Shown here piece by piece: positions 12,019 to 25,622 of a DNA stretch of 64,000 bases. Source of the stretch: Glossina fuscipes (Eukaryota > Arthropoda > Insecta > Diptera > Glossinidae); NCBI RefSeq assembly GCF_014805625.2, contig NW_023998417.1, forward strand, positions 4,433,214 through 4,497,213, read 5' to 3'. The number at the start of each line of letters is the position of its first letter. Positions within the stretch are counted from its first letter, which is position 1. A program made the position numbers and the translations under genes. Below the pieces are notes generated by a model. That model ran no database searches. It had not been told where the DNA came from and was given only the letters and a program-made list of their open reading frames with translations.

Positions 12019-15000
12019 GGTCGCTGTGCTGACGGTGGTAGTAACATGGTTGGCGTTACTGTCTAGAGCGTAGTAGAGTTACAGGCTTTGAGAAAATAAA
12101 AACTTGGTTTTTTCCACTTTTTAATTTTTCCTTTTTTTTTTTTCAAATCTAAATTAAGAGAGTAAACGTGAGGGGATTTTTTAAAAATCTTTGATTATAT
12201 GCTACTGATTACTCGCTTGGCTGGAAGGACATTGCATGAATTATGTAACTTAGATATCCTTTGCATAGGAAAGTACGTATCGTACTTTCATCACCCCCCC
12301 CCCCCTGGTGCGGGTCAGTGTTTGCCACAACAACAAAACACTTGTTGTCGATATTGCATTCGGCTAATAGATAATAAATGCAACCGTTAAAAATGATAGC
12401 AGTAACCTTTCCCATTGTAAATACTTAAAATTTATTCTATATAAGGGCAACCAAATATATTATACATGATTTCGTATTGTTATGAAACTAACATCAGATT
12501 TTGATTGTAATTGTAAAATATTTCTCACGTTTTATAAAAAGAATTCAATTCAATAATAAATTTTTGTTTTCCATTTTTGTAAAATCAATTTTCCATTTAA
12601 TTTTATTTGCAAAACAAATGTGTGTTTGTGTTTTCTTGAAAAAAATTTTTGGTAATAAACAAAAATCTTTTCTTTTTTTGTTTTTATATAATCAAAAAAT
12701 AACATTTTTTTTTTTTTTATTATAAACCAAAAATCAAATTATTCTCTTAAATCAATTAAGAGCTAAAGCTTTTTGAAACTTTATTAATATTTTTGCCCAT
12801 TACCATTCATCTCAATAGTATATAGCGAGTGTGCGAGTGTGTATGTGCTTATGTTTTTATTTATCCTTCACCTTTTTCAATTTTCTTCTTTTTTTTTTAG
12901 GAAAACCTTTATACTTCGGTTAACCGAATAAACCAAAAAAAAAAAGAAAAACAAAACGAGAGTTTGAAAAAAAGTTCGCAGTAAAAGTTCAATTTGTAAA
13001 AGGTAGAAAATTGCATTTGAACGCTAATCAATTCAGGAAAAATAAAACAAGACACGAAATGTATTCGGAAATATGGACGGAAATTAAAAATACTAACAAG
13101 CTCTCAAGCAAGAAGGGTATCGCAAGCATGCATAGCATCATATAACATAGTAAACTGTTTACGATTTATACGACGGTAAACCATTATTTATCCCCCCTAC
13201 CCATTGGTTCGATAGGTAGGCAATATGTGAGGCCTGTTGAGCATGACTTTCACTACTATGTAAAATAGTTGGTGGAAAATATAATAAAAAAAAAAAAAAA
13301 ACAAATATATGAATGCTTTGCTTGCTTGCTTGCTTTTAGGGTGAATCTTGTAATAGGCGGGTCTAGGTTCAAAGCAGTTGTCAGCTAAACTCAATTAATT
13401 GCTTGCTTTTCACTGAATATTGATGCATAGCTATGTAAGCAAGTAAAACGTGGCATACCTAAGGCATATAATGATGAAAAATTTACTTTTTAAAATCCAT
13501 CTAAAGTAAGTGATATTGAAATTTGAAAATATGGAAAACTTTATGGAGAACAGTTTTCTGATGATTGCAAAATTTTCATGCAAAGCATGAATATATTGTC
13601 TTGTGATGTCAATTATCTCTAGCTTCGAGTTTCAAGAATAACTTTCAGCATTTTCCTGATCTTCAATGCTCTGTTATATTCTTTCGTATCGCTGCTGCAT
13701 CGTCTAAGATCGGCAAACTATTGACAAATTGTTGCTTTCAGCAAAACTTAGAACGAGTCAACGTTAAACTTTGAAATGGCATTTTTCCCCATCTAAAGGG
13801 CTAATTTACTCAGCACTCGGCTTTGTCCATTGTTTTGAAAATAGGACAAATTGTCTTATTAAATTCCCTGCAATTCGGATGATTAGAAAGAAATGAATCG
13901 GGATGACAGGCGTCATTTGACGTGTAATTGAGGGCGAAAGCTATGTATCTGTTGCCTACCCGGACATTATTCATCAATGCGTTATAATAAATAGGCAAAT
14001 AAGTAAACATATGGCAACCAAGATGCTTGCAAGTCATGGACTTAACTCTGAAAGATTATGGAATGTTTGCAGTGGATTCAATAAGGAAGGAACGCATCAA
14101 TATATCATTAAGATTTTTCGCTAAAACTTTTGCAAAAAGGAAAAGTCACAATAGACATCCATCCACCCCTCTAAAATTTGATATATATGTTTATCAGAAG
14201 TTTCCAAGTGAAATTGATTCACCAGCCGATTCACTTGCAACAATTAAAAGCCTAGCCTAGCTATCATTGGTGGATATTTAAATTTCTCCTCCAAGCGAAT
14301 ATAAAGTAAAAAATCTTCGCGTGAGAAAAATAAAAAAGTTCAACTTAACAAATATTTATTGAATATCAATAACCGATAAGTAGAAATGTATGAAAAGCTT
14401 TTCTTGAATACCAATTTCAACAATTGTTACAAAAAGTTTAAGTAACGTTTAACAGCGCAGGGAATAATACTAATCAGTCAATCACGCAAAGTGAAGCCGT
14501 ATATTATGACAATTTGATAATTCACAAATAAAATCGAGAAAGACAACGAATAAAAAAGTAAAACAATTGTTAAAAAAAAAAAAAAACAACAAAAAGGTAC
14601 AACTTATAAGCGGCAAATATCAAAAGGATTGTCGCAACACACACTAACATCATATATGTGAGGGAAAATTTAAATATGTTTAGTAACATTAATCATAAAA
14701 TAAGAAGTATATGTTAGATGAAAAACTTGTAGAATATTTACAGAAACCAGACATGAATTTATAAATACTTTAGCGTAATATTTTGATTAGTAGGTTTTCG
14801 AAAAAATCAGTTCAAATTTCTATAAATTATTCAAATTCGAAGAAAGCCATTGTTCAACAAACAAAGAGAAATTCTTATTCACATCTTATAGCGTTATGTA
14901 CTATGCAAGCGTAAACGTTTAATTATTAAGTTGTGTGTGAAATTGAATTTAGATAATTTAGAGTCAATCGCTAGGCATTACTTTTCCTCTCTTTCTGGCG

Positions 15001-15394
15001 AAATGTGATTTCCCACACGCAAGGATGACTGGAATGGAAGCATAGGCGTTATCATATAAACGGAATAATAATAAGGCGTTACTCGGAACAATTAAAATTC
15101 GCATTAATCCAAAGTAGGCAATGTCTGGTATTCCGTGTGAGAGATAAGCGCATCCGAATTCAGTTCTGGCAAACTTCTACAGATAGGACTTGCAGTGCCG
15201 AACTGTACCTTGTATTTTCGTACATTGCGACTGTGTCCCGACCGTTAAACGGGGAGCTAATAATATCCACGAGAGTTGCTAGAGTTTTTTCGGGCTTCAA
15301 CTATCGTTTTCATAATCGTCTGCGATTCAGCGGTACTTTCTTTCGAAGTAAATTAACCATCGTCCACCACCAAATTATGTACCCACCATCGAAG

Positions 15395-15960
15395 GCAGAG
15401 AGGTATATTCATTGTGTTGAAATGTTTGCAACATCCGGAAGAAAGCTCCAAAGACCCCACAAAGTCCGACAGGGTATGAAATAAAAGGATTCGCAAAGTG
15501 GAGCTCGACAAGCTAACCATGTTAATTCACGACTTGATGGTTTAACTTTTTCTCCACAATCCGATCGATATGGATGTCAAATTAAAGGATTTGGTCTACT
15601 CAAAGCCCAAGATATTCAGAATGTAATAAAGTAATGCAAAGATTGTTACGCAGATTGCTACACAAGGTATTTTTATAACTTCAAAAACTTTCCTAACGGT
15701 TGTCCAATGCGAGGAAGGCAAGGAACAAGGTATGGACCTTAAAATGGCTTTATGATAACTTGAGTGACAACCATGTTCGCCTTTGTAAGTAAAGTTTTGA
15801 GATTGCGATTGTGATTTCAGCACGAAAAGGACAAGACGTACATGACTAAATATATCCTACACAAGCGATATCCTACGCTCATCAAGAGTATATTTAGATG
15901 GAAAAAGTGTCACAAGTACTTCTTTACTTCCAAATGTTGGACAACTTCCATGGAATAACG
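15395..15960. mobile_element. degraded foldback-type repeat
   Basis: The left part has GCAACATCCGGAAG, AAGACCCCACAAAGT and GAGCTCGACAAGCTAACCAT. The right part (15830-15960) has GGACAAGACGTACATGACTA, CTCATCAAGAGTATATTTA and GTCACAAG in the opposite sense. The 115-codon ORF at 15137-15484 overlaps the left part and is probably not a gene. Confidence 0.35.
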
Positions 15961-17476
15961 GCAATGGATGACAACGAATATTGAACAAAGTTCGAGCGCC
16001 TTTATCGTTGGCTTTGGATAACTCAATTGTAAATTTAAAATTTTCCCAAGAGTGGTTCCTGTCTATTTCCTGAATATGCTGATAACGTCATTAGCCATAA
16101 TTCCATATTCTTTTACTTCTAAACCACAAGAAGCACAATTACACCCATGCAACTATTTTAATTTTTAGAACATGTAATAATATCTTCAGATCTTTTAATG
16201 ACCTATGAAAAAATTACACTTCTCCCCTCTATCAAATGTTATTTTTATTTTCTGCAACAGAATCTTGGGAAAATTTGCAAAGCTTTTACCCCTTTTGTTT
16301 TTCTGTCGATTAAAATATGAATTTATAAAAATCAAAAACTCCCACATATCAACGTTTCATTGCAAGGGTTCAAAGACTCGTTCGTTGTCTGTGAATAGCA
16401 CTTAAAAAGGACCTTTTGCTAAATATAAAATAATACGACTCGCTTAGGCAATGAGCCGTAACCGCTGCTGCTATCTATCTATTGCTCTTACGTTTAACAA
16501 CACAGCAATAATGACAACAGAAACAACAATAATAACACCAACAACCGAAAAAAAAAAAAGTCCTGAAAGTAATTAGACATCACAATTATTTAGGTGCTGG
16601 TAGTAGAATGGCGTGGGAACAACTCGTTTTCTGGTTAGATGCATACGTAATAAATAACTCATATTCCCAAACACACTGTATAAACACACAGATAGACAGA
16701 CAGACAGACAGAGAGTAATGTTTGAGTTTATAAGGGCTGTTTAATACATTGGTAAACAATTTATGTTTAAATTTTATTTAAAAAAAAAAAATTAAAAATA
16801 AAAAATATTTTATGAAAATATTTCGAAAAACTAATCGAAAGTTATATTAATTGATATCAATATGAGATATAAGTTATATAACATGTATTGCATAAGATAG
16901 GTCAACTGACAGGTCAGGGTTTTATAAGCAAACCATTGAACCAATTATAGTCTACGAGATTATACGGGGCGAATATAGAGAAAGGACAAGACATCTTTTT
17001 CTTCTTTTTTTTCTTTTTAACTCCTTTTCAATCTAAATATTACGTTTCCGTTTGGTCTTGAAAGCATAAGATTTAGTTTGCATTCCCTTTAGACAATTCA
17101 TTAAGTAATTCATTCATTATTGGATTGAAAAAAAAAAAAAAAAAAAAATGAAAAAAACAAATGACCATTCAAAGTCTGAATGAAAAATTGCACAAAAATG
17201 CTTGACAAGTAATCAAAGAATGAAGGCGAGAAAGAGACAAAAAATAGAGAAATAGCTATTAGTAAGAAAGGAAAAAGATGAAGAGCAGAAACAAAAGGAC
17301 TTTAAAGGAATATAATAAAAATCAAAAGAACAACAAGTAAATGAGAAAATCACATCCGGTTATTTATTTCCTTAAGTTCCGAATTCAAGGCATATTCACA
17401 CACTGCACACCTTGCGCTATTGTTGTTGCTGTTTTTGTAACACAAAAAATGAAAAGCAAAAAAAAAAAAAAAAAAA

Positions 17477-17486
17477 NNNNNNNNNN
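17477..17486. other. assembly gap (10 N)
   Basis: Ten N, preceded by a poly-A run and followed by a poly-T run. The true gap size is unknown, and the A/T flanks suggest the assembler broke or joined at a homopolymer. Confidence 0.95.
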
Positions 17487-18479
17487 TTTTTTTTTTGTTT
17501 TTTTTGTTCTTTATTTTCGATGAAACCTAACGCCCGCACAAGAAAATTAGGCAAACTCACAATAAAAGTATGAAATATCAGCAGAAAGTAAGAAAGCGAA
17601 TGAAATCTTAGATAAAAGGATCATGAAACCAACCAAGAGACTAAAATTTCTCAATGAACGCATACAAATAAATATAAGTACAAACGCATACACCCACACA
17701 CACACACACACACACACAGGCAAGCAAACACTTTTAGCAGTTTAGTTACCTTTAGCTACTATACTCTCGTCTATCTAACCAGAATATCTAAGAAGAAGAA
17801 GAAGAAGAAGAAGAAAATGAAAAATAACTTTAAAACAAAAATTATATTTAGAATAGTAAAGTATGTGCAAATACCTTATGTTACGATCAACATACCCGTA
17901 CATATACTTAGGCGGGCATATTACACTTGTAAGTAAAGAATTAAGGAAAGAAATTCTCACAGGACATATGAGCACACGGAACCAACATTCAATGAGTTTT
18001 GTAAAAGGGGAAAAATACTATTCATTTAATACGTATTTAGTTCCTTGCTTATGTGAAAAAAAAAAAAAACAAAAAATTGAACAATCATTTTCACCATTTA
18101 TATGGGTAAGAACGAATATTTTATAACATTACGATCCTTACATTTTTTGCATCATATTTTGCATTATTTAATACAAGTATTCTTATGATTAGATAATATA
18201 ATAAGGCATATCCTTTCAATCGCTCGGTAGGAAGAATATTTATTTTTCAAAGATTAACAGCAAACTAACTGACTGTTCTGTTATAATTAGCGGCCATATC
18301 TTTGCTGAGTAATGAGTTATTTTTGTTAAATTTTATCTGAAGAAAAGCGTTTCGCGATTCATCTTCAAACTCTCTTCAAACAATCCAAAAAAGGCCCTAA
18401 AATTATGCTACAATTGCCAAACCAAATAAATGAAGACAATAATAATATTAAAGGTACACGATAAGAGCTTTAATCTCGA

Positions 18480-18830
18480 CCTTTGCATCACGGAAGACTA
18501 GTTGATTACCTGCTACGAGTCAAAAATAAAATCACTGACGTCTCAAGACGAGAGTTTATGCCGCTCGCTTTTCACTAACTCTAAAAAGAAGCGACATGTC
18601 CTAGGTGTTTGAATCGATCCTAAGCTTGAGTTCTCTTTTAGCATAAGCTGCCTTGATGACAGGCTTAATGCGAACGTCTATATGAAACTGCTGAACGATT
18701 AATGCAAAAGCAATATTTTTATGGTCTTATCCACCGTAAAATGGCTAATTGAAGGTTTCACAGATGAAACCATTTTTCTCAAGTCTCAGTTTTAGAACAC
18801 TATTTGGGAAACAGCGCAAGCTGTGGTACA
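18480..18830 (+). pseudogene. non-LTR retrotransposon (Jockey-like) reverse-transcriptase relic
   Basis: In one frame near 18590-18660 the translation reads KKRHVLGV-stop-IDPKLEFSFSI, followed by CLDDRLNAN. This resembles the LGVxIDPKLxFxxHI block after the RT catalytic region of Jockey-type LINEs. Farther on GFTDETIFLKSQF resembles the following xxETLLxTYKA block. There are several stops. Clade assignment is tentative. Confidence 0.4.
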
Positions 18831-20749
18831 AAAACTAAGAGTAATGTTAAGAAACGACCTAGAACTCTTTCAGTACGAAAATTAAGAAATATTTCCTCTA
18901 CTTAAAAGTATATATTGGATGTTCAGAATGTCAACATACACGATCCCATCCTCGTTTAAGAACACAGTAGCTATAGTCCTATTGAACTTTAGATCTGAAA
19001 ACTGAATTTCTTGCACAATTCTTATTAGAATCAAGTCTCGTTGTCAGGTAGCACATTGATCCTTATATACAACAAACTATAGATTGATACCCTTAAGAGG
19101 TTATTGGATAGAGGTATTTGATCATCGCGAAGGGGTCAAGCCCATTACAAACTTGGTCTGTGGTTCAGAGAATCAGAATACATGGGCTGTCATAATTATT
19201 GTCACATGAGATTTCTATTGGGTAGGACGACTTCATTCGACCAAAGACAGAATAAAGTGTCTTTCAACAAAGCAATGTCCGCCCACATATTTCAAAACCG
19301 TTTTAGCAAGGATAGCTAGATGCGCTAAGCCTATTAGTGTGTACACAAGACAGGGCTTCATTTTTTTAGTCAATATTTTATGACCTTTCGGAGTAGAATT
19401 GTTATCACGATATTCAATTTTATAACCTAAGAATAAATATTAAGAAGTAATGACTAATGCGGGAAAATACTCCGATTAAGAAAATTTTGATAATTCTTTA
19501 AAATAAAAAGCCTTCAATTTTTGTGCTTACATAAAAAAAATAAGGAAAAAGAAACATTAAAATTTATTACAAAATAACAAATGATGAAGAATGCGCGGTC
19601 AAGACCCTTCTAATACTAGCTGATCAAAGAAAATATCTCTGAGGAGAAATCTCGCTTCTATTTTCTCCATTTCATTTATTATATAAAACTTAACATGCCA
19701 AAATAAATTGTATACCCATGCATATGAAAGAACCCGTAGCACGCACACTTTAGTACATTTCTAAAAAAAAAAAAAAAAATACTTGCACTGCATTACTCAA
19801 AGAATAAGAGAAAGGGATCACCAAGTGTTTGAGAAAATACACGAAAAATATAAAAAAATGCAATAAAATATTTTAAAAAGGGAATCATACGCTGCCGCCT
19901 TCACACAACGCAAATAACAGAAAGCAGCAACAAAGTATAAGCGAAAAGAAGAAAAAAAAACAAAAAACAAAAATTATAAATAAAAATAAAACACAAATTG
20001 AACAACTGTTGTCAGTCAATTCTTTAGTTGTTTCTGAGGTTCAACGCAGCACATGTGTTCAATGCATTTACTTGTAGTCATGGTGATGCCAGGACAGGTG
20101 CACAAAAGAACTCAACTTTACTCATTCAGTACATTTACCAATAAAGTGAAAGAACATTAACATGCTGCTGCTGCTGCTAGCTGCTAGCTGCTAGCTTTCA
20201 TTTTCGCTTTGCTCTGCTGTAGCTGCTGTTTGTTACTGTTATCGTTGTTGTTGTTGTTGTATTCATTTGTTTGTCATAAATGCTTTAAAATGTAATGCTG
20301 CTTTTCGTTTTTATTACTCTATTCTTTTCATTTTTTTTTTTTTTGTGTTTTCCTTCTCGCCTCCCTCCCCCCCTCATAGTCTCTTCTCTTTTACTGCTTA
20401 ATCATTATTTATTAATTTTATTTTGTTTCTATTTCACATCAAAGACTCCCTATAGCGTGATTCTAGGCAATGAAATCCCAAGTCACACTTTCTTTTCAAT
20501 TTCATGCAGTTATTCAAAAGTCATTCTATGAACTCCAGTTTTAATGATTCTTAAGGTCTGCTATTGAATTCTTTATTTATTTATATGACTAATTAGATTT
20601 TTGTATTATTTTTGTTATGATTTTAACAAAAAAAAAAAAAAAAAATTATTATTTTCTTATTATGTATGAACATAATTTGAAATATTAGTTTTTTTCATCA
20701 TAAGTGATAACAATACCTATAAGCAATAACGGACTTGATAGCAACAAAA

Positions 20750-20920
20750 TAGAAAACCGCCAGGGTGGCAGGAGTAGACTATAGAGACGCAAATCTAACG
20801 TTAGACGAACAAGGCACCCAGACAAAGTCTCATTTACTTCTCGAGTTAGAAAAAGGAGATCGAGGCGTATATTGTGGCATTGTGACCGGTCACTAGTTAT
20901 AAGAGAGATACAATCAGTTT
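20750..20920 (+). pseudogene. possible LINE RNase H/C-terminal relic
   Basis: One frame reads HLLLELEKGDRGVYCGIVTGH then stop-L-stop-ER (about 20830-20910). The spacing resembles the LxxLxRxxxxxxxGxxTGHxxLxxH block at the end of LINE ORF2 proteins. The match is short and interrupted, and nothing else of the element is recognised. Confidence 0.3.
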
Positions 20921-22869
20921 TTCTGTTATATAAGATTTTTTTTTGTTTTTTGACTTTATGTCCAACACTCTAATGTTAATTTTGTTATAAAACAAGGCAC
21001 TTAGGTCACGCAAACCACAAACAAAAGAAAATATCTCGTGACTTGCAATGTCAGAATACACTTAACACTCATCGTCGTAATGTACGGATGAGGATACTGT
21101 GAAGCTAAAAGCTGCCTCGATTGATAAATGGCATCGAAATTAGTGTAAAACCTGGTTGCTGAGTGCGTTGTAGGGTAAGATTCTGCTAAGGTAGTAAATG
21201 CCATTGAAAAATTATATTTTTTATATAGTTATATAGTTTATGATTCAAAGTTGAATCTTAATAGTCTTATTACCTAAGTAAGGAACATACCATTAAGTCG
21301 CATAACAGAGAGAGAAGAAGACTTTGGCCTTTGTAACACACTAGTCCCTTCTACTTGTCTCTAATTACTTGCGATTAAGTAAATTTAAAAAAAAATAAAA
21401 TTTGGAAGCAAACATACACATGATAGCGTAACATCTAAAGTTATTGAAAATATCTTTATTAATAATTTTAAGGAGGAGAAGATGATATTTGGTGTTAGAC
21501 GAAGTTTTCAATAACCACCTACTCGGCTGTAACATACAGTTAAGATCATTTCACCTAGTGTGGCAATCATAAATTTCGCCAACATTTAAATTTATATTCC
21601 TATACGATATGGCTGAACCTTGTTAGCAATTGCCCAACTAAGAAATTATATTACTCTACCTTACCTTTATATCGGCCATTCAAAGACTAAGTTATTATCA
21701 TTTTGGCGTTTTTACAATTCCCAGAGCGAAGCAGTGTATGCATTTGTTCTTCCTCAGTACGGATGTCCGTCTGTCCGTCCTGGCAGTCTATTTATATATA
21801 AACAAAGTGTAGCAAAGTATTATTGTTGATCAGTATCAAATTTAAAACCGATTAAAGCATGTTCATCTATGCATCTGGCTGTCTGTCTGTCTGTGCCTAG
21901 GTAATGTCTGTGGTGAACATTCTCATGATTGCAAAAATGAAGCCGCCAGCTTCATATTGGCAATGAAAATGAATCGAACGCTTTCAAGAATACACCCACA
22001 GTATAAACTATTCTGAGACCGCCTGACCACGAAAAATGTGTGGCCAGTGAACACATTACAAATGTAGTTTATTTCCCCGCATATAAACAAAATTAGCCAT
22101 ACCGAAGACACTCTGTAGAAGGCAGCCGTGCCAGGTAACTTTCCTTCTTCTTCTTTAATATATATTTCTTTCCTAAATATGATACTCGTGTATTAGTTCG
22201 AAAGGGATTTCAATGCTGAGGCGATTAATTTTTTTCCGTTCGATTTTGCAAGAAAATCTTGCCAAAGAATATTTGATCGTAACTAGATACTAAAAAGAGT
22301 ACACAAAATACACAAACATGCGCTTAAGCTATTTGCTGAGCGCAAACAACTGATACTAATAAAAGTAGACAGTTTCTAGAATATATGTCCTTGCAACGAC
22401 GACGTATTAAATAAGAAGGGAAAAAAGTTACTGGCAACTTTACGTGCCATCACTACTTACACCTCTACCACTTGCCATTTTCTATTCGTGTGCCCTCCCA
22501 CTTTCCTTGCTTACTCTACCTGTGCTCTCTCTTCCTCTTCCTCTTTCTACGCAATCTCTCTTTTCGTAACTTTTTTTTGCCTTTTTTTTTCAATTCTCTT
22601 TCTTGCTATATATCCAGCTTCATTTCTCCTCTCCCCTCGCCCACCATCGCATTATGCTTATAAAATTAAAATTTCTTATATATTATTTGCAAAAAAAAAA
22701 TTTTTTAAAACGTAAGCACCTGAATACAAAAAAAAAAAAAAATAATACATTAACATAGAATTTATTTTATACTTTATAAACACAAAAACATCATGTCATA
22801 CACTCGCTCATTTCATTGACGTTAGTTGGCAGTTGATATCCTCATATGTTCATTTATATACATGTGCTT

Positions 22870-22905
<36 letters not shown>

Positions 22906-23607
22906 AGAATTGCATACATGTTTATGTGTTATGCGCGCCTTATTATTTTCATTACTTTGCCTAAGATATCTGGTTTCATTTCCGCTCTCAATCGCTTATG
23001 TGCACGCATGCTTATAATAATAAGAAAAACATTCGCATGTATTCACGTAAAACTCGCTCATCGATCAATATAATCTTTATTTTAAAGACACATTGCATAA
23101 GGTAAATAGTTGTGCCTTCCCCCCCCTCATCCTAGTGTAGTTAGTAGTGGCAATAAGAACAATAATACACATGTACTAACGAACTCAAGCGTTCATATCA
23201 CCACAACGTCTCACAAACGAACGATGAATGATCCTTCTTTACTGCTTTATTGTGTACACATATGCACGAACATAATCTAAGGATAAGAATGTATTCTATG
23301 TATATTGTTGATGAGTTTGTTTATTGTTTATTAGAATGTATTTATATATATTATTGTCTTATTGTGTTTGTCTCTGCCTTCGTATTATTTGTTTGCGTAA
23401 TGGAAGAAGTTTCGGTAAAAGACAAGTAAGTCAAGCAGAAATTCATATTTACTTAGCGATATATACCCCGCCGACACATATGCATTCACTCATATGAAGT
23501 ACTAAGGATAATTAAATACTACTCACACTTTCATTGTATTATCGTTTGATATGCGCATGATTGCAGATGTAAAGAAATTTTTTTTTACGAGCACTATTAT
23601 GTTATTG

Positions 23608-23611
<4 letters not shown>

Positions 23612-23646
<35 letters not shown>

Positions 23647-23685
23647 AATTTTTTATTTTATTTTTTTTTAAGAAAAATATTTTTT

Positions 23686-23721
<36 letters not shown>
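23612..23721. repeat. paired poly-A runs (34 and 32) with a T-rich spacer
   Basis: A34 at 23612-23645 and A32 at 23690-23721 are separated by 44 bases rich in T. Confidence 0.9.
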
Positions 23722-23726
<5 letters not shown>

Positions 23727-25079
23727 TGCAATTTATTGCATTGAGTTTATTTGAGGAAAATCTTTTTTTAACACAAACCTATCAATACTTCGCTACGAAC
23801 TAATTTCCTATCGATGGGTGATAATCAATTAAACTAAATCATTGATTTGGATGATGCAAGCGAACCGAATTCACCTTCAATTCCAAACTTCCGGGTCAAT
23901 CTATTAACGTCAATCCATCTGCACTCATATGACTTGAATGATAAAAATTGCAAAAGAGTGGATAGAAAATTGAAACTCAACACATGTCATACTTTGTCAC
24001 TTTAACTAAACTTCAGCATAATCAAGATATGTTAATAAAAATGTGATGAGTAAAAATTTTCAAAATTCAAGACAATTTTTGCAACGAATTCGTTTATCAT
24101 GATTGTATTCAAGCCGTTGTTACAATCAAATACAGACCGAAACAGATAAGCGGAACAGGCTAAAGTCATTTGCCAAGCAATGCCGAGCAGGCGAATTGAC
24201 AGACGATCAAGCAGATGGAACTCAGTGGACAAGTAGACAACTGAATGTATATACATATATGTATATACATATATATAGCTTCACGTTAAAGAATGAAACA
24301 AGCCATAACCCTTTTGGACGAATATAAAACCGAATATGATGGTTTATTAAACTTTTCGCTCTCTGACTATCGATCAAACTAGGTTCCGCTACGAACAACC
24401 ATAGACTCGACACCTAGCTTTCGAATGGCGTCTTCACGAAGAACTGCCGCTCAACTTTTAAAAAAATAATTTTTTTAAGAGCTCTTATCACTCATGGCTA
24501 GGCTTGAACAGGGAAAGCTATTATTAATTTTTGTATCAGAAAAATTTCATAAACAAGGACATCGGAGATATAAACATGGATGGCTAAACTGTATACCAGC
24601 CGATATATGAAAATCGGTCAACTCGGCTTTCATATCTACTTAACATCTAATGGATTTGCAAAAAACTGTTGTAACTTAATATTTGAATATTATTCACAAC
24701 AGAGTCTGAATTGTGCTTTGATAATAACATTTTTAAAAAACTCAGAAAGTGAAGTTAATTGCTTTGTCAAAAGGATTGCATTCATAGAGAAAGGCAGACA
24801 TAGATATACGTATACGGCTGTGTATAATCGGACGGAAGAGAATGTACGTAAATCATAATAATCAGTAAAGATCGCAGCTATCATGAAATTTTTCAAAGAA
24901 CTCTGCGCAATCTTGTGTCCTTCCTAACCATACACCTTGAATAGTTTAGAATAATACAGCAATCGTCTGATCAGCCTCGGTTGTTTTCAATATTAAATTT
25001 CGATCCAAATTAATCAAGGCAATCATTTAAGAGAGAACATTGTACCGTTGAATCAATAGCATGGAGGAAGTCAAATAAG

Positions 25080-25185
25080 TGAACAGACAAATGAACGGAC
25101 AAGTGGCTAAACTGAATGCCGATTGGACATGTGAACCTGATCAGATTCCCAAGCTCATCAAGAATATAGCGAAGCTGTTTATAGA
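25080..25185. repeat. right-half relic of the foldback-type repeat
   Basis: Contains GAACGGACAAGTGGCTAAAC, GTGAACCTGATCAGA and CATCAAGAATATAG, in the same order as other copies. Confidence 0.4.
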
Positions 25186-25589
25186 TTTCACAAATTGTAT
25201 TTTTTGTCCTTTCTCACCTCTCCTTTAATTTTCCCCAGCTTTCGTAAAGGCAAACTTACATTTGACTTTGAGGGAAGACAAGACTAAATACTCATTAAAA
25301 AGGATTTCTTTGCAAACTAGTTGACGCGGACACTGTAAGATGTATTCAGTTATGAGAAGATTTCAAAGCTTGTATTGCATATGTATTTACCTTAGATAAT
25401 TATATTAAAATATATGTGTATATAACTGTGAGTATGAATGCGCGAGTAAGTTATTATTATTATTATTATTTTTTTTTTTTTTGTTGTGTTGTGTGGGAAT
25501 TTTTAATATATTTGTTCTGCAACAGGTTCTTTTTCCTTTAAGACCAAGCAACGGTTAAATGATAAATGACTTATCTACATATTTCTATG

Positions 25590-25622
<33 letters not shown>

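Larger units (their letters stand above)
10521..18470. other. non-genic stretch
   Basis: Trinucleotide and AT repeats, a C12 run (12294-12305), the foldback-type relic at 15.4-16.0 kb and the 10-N gap. No gene is recognised. Confidence 0.5.

Noticed and set aside
15137..15484. 115-codon ORF as a gene
   Set aside because: No recognisable domain, no splice context, and its 3' half lies in a dispersed repeat relic.
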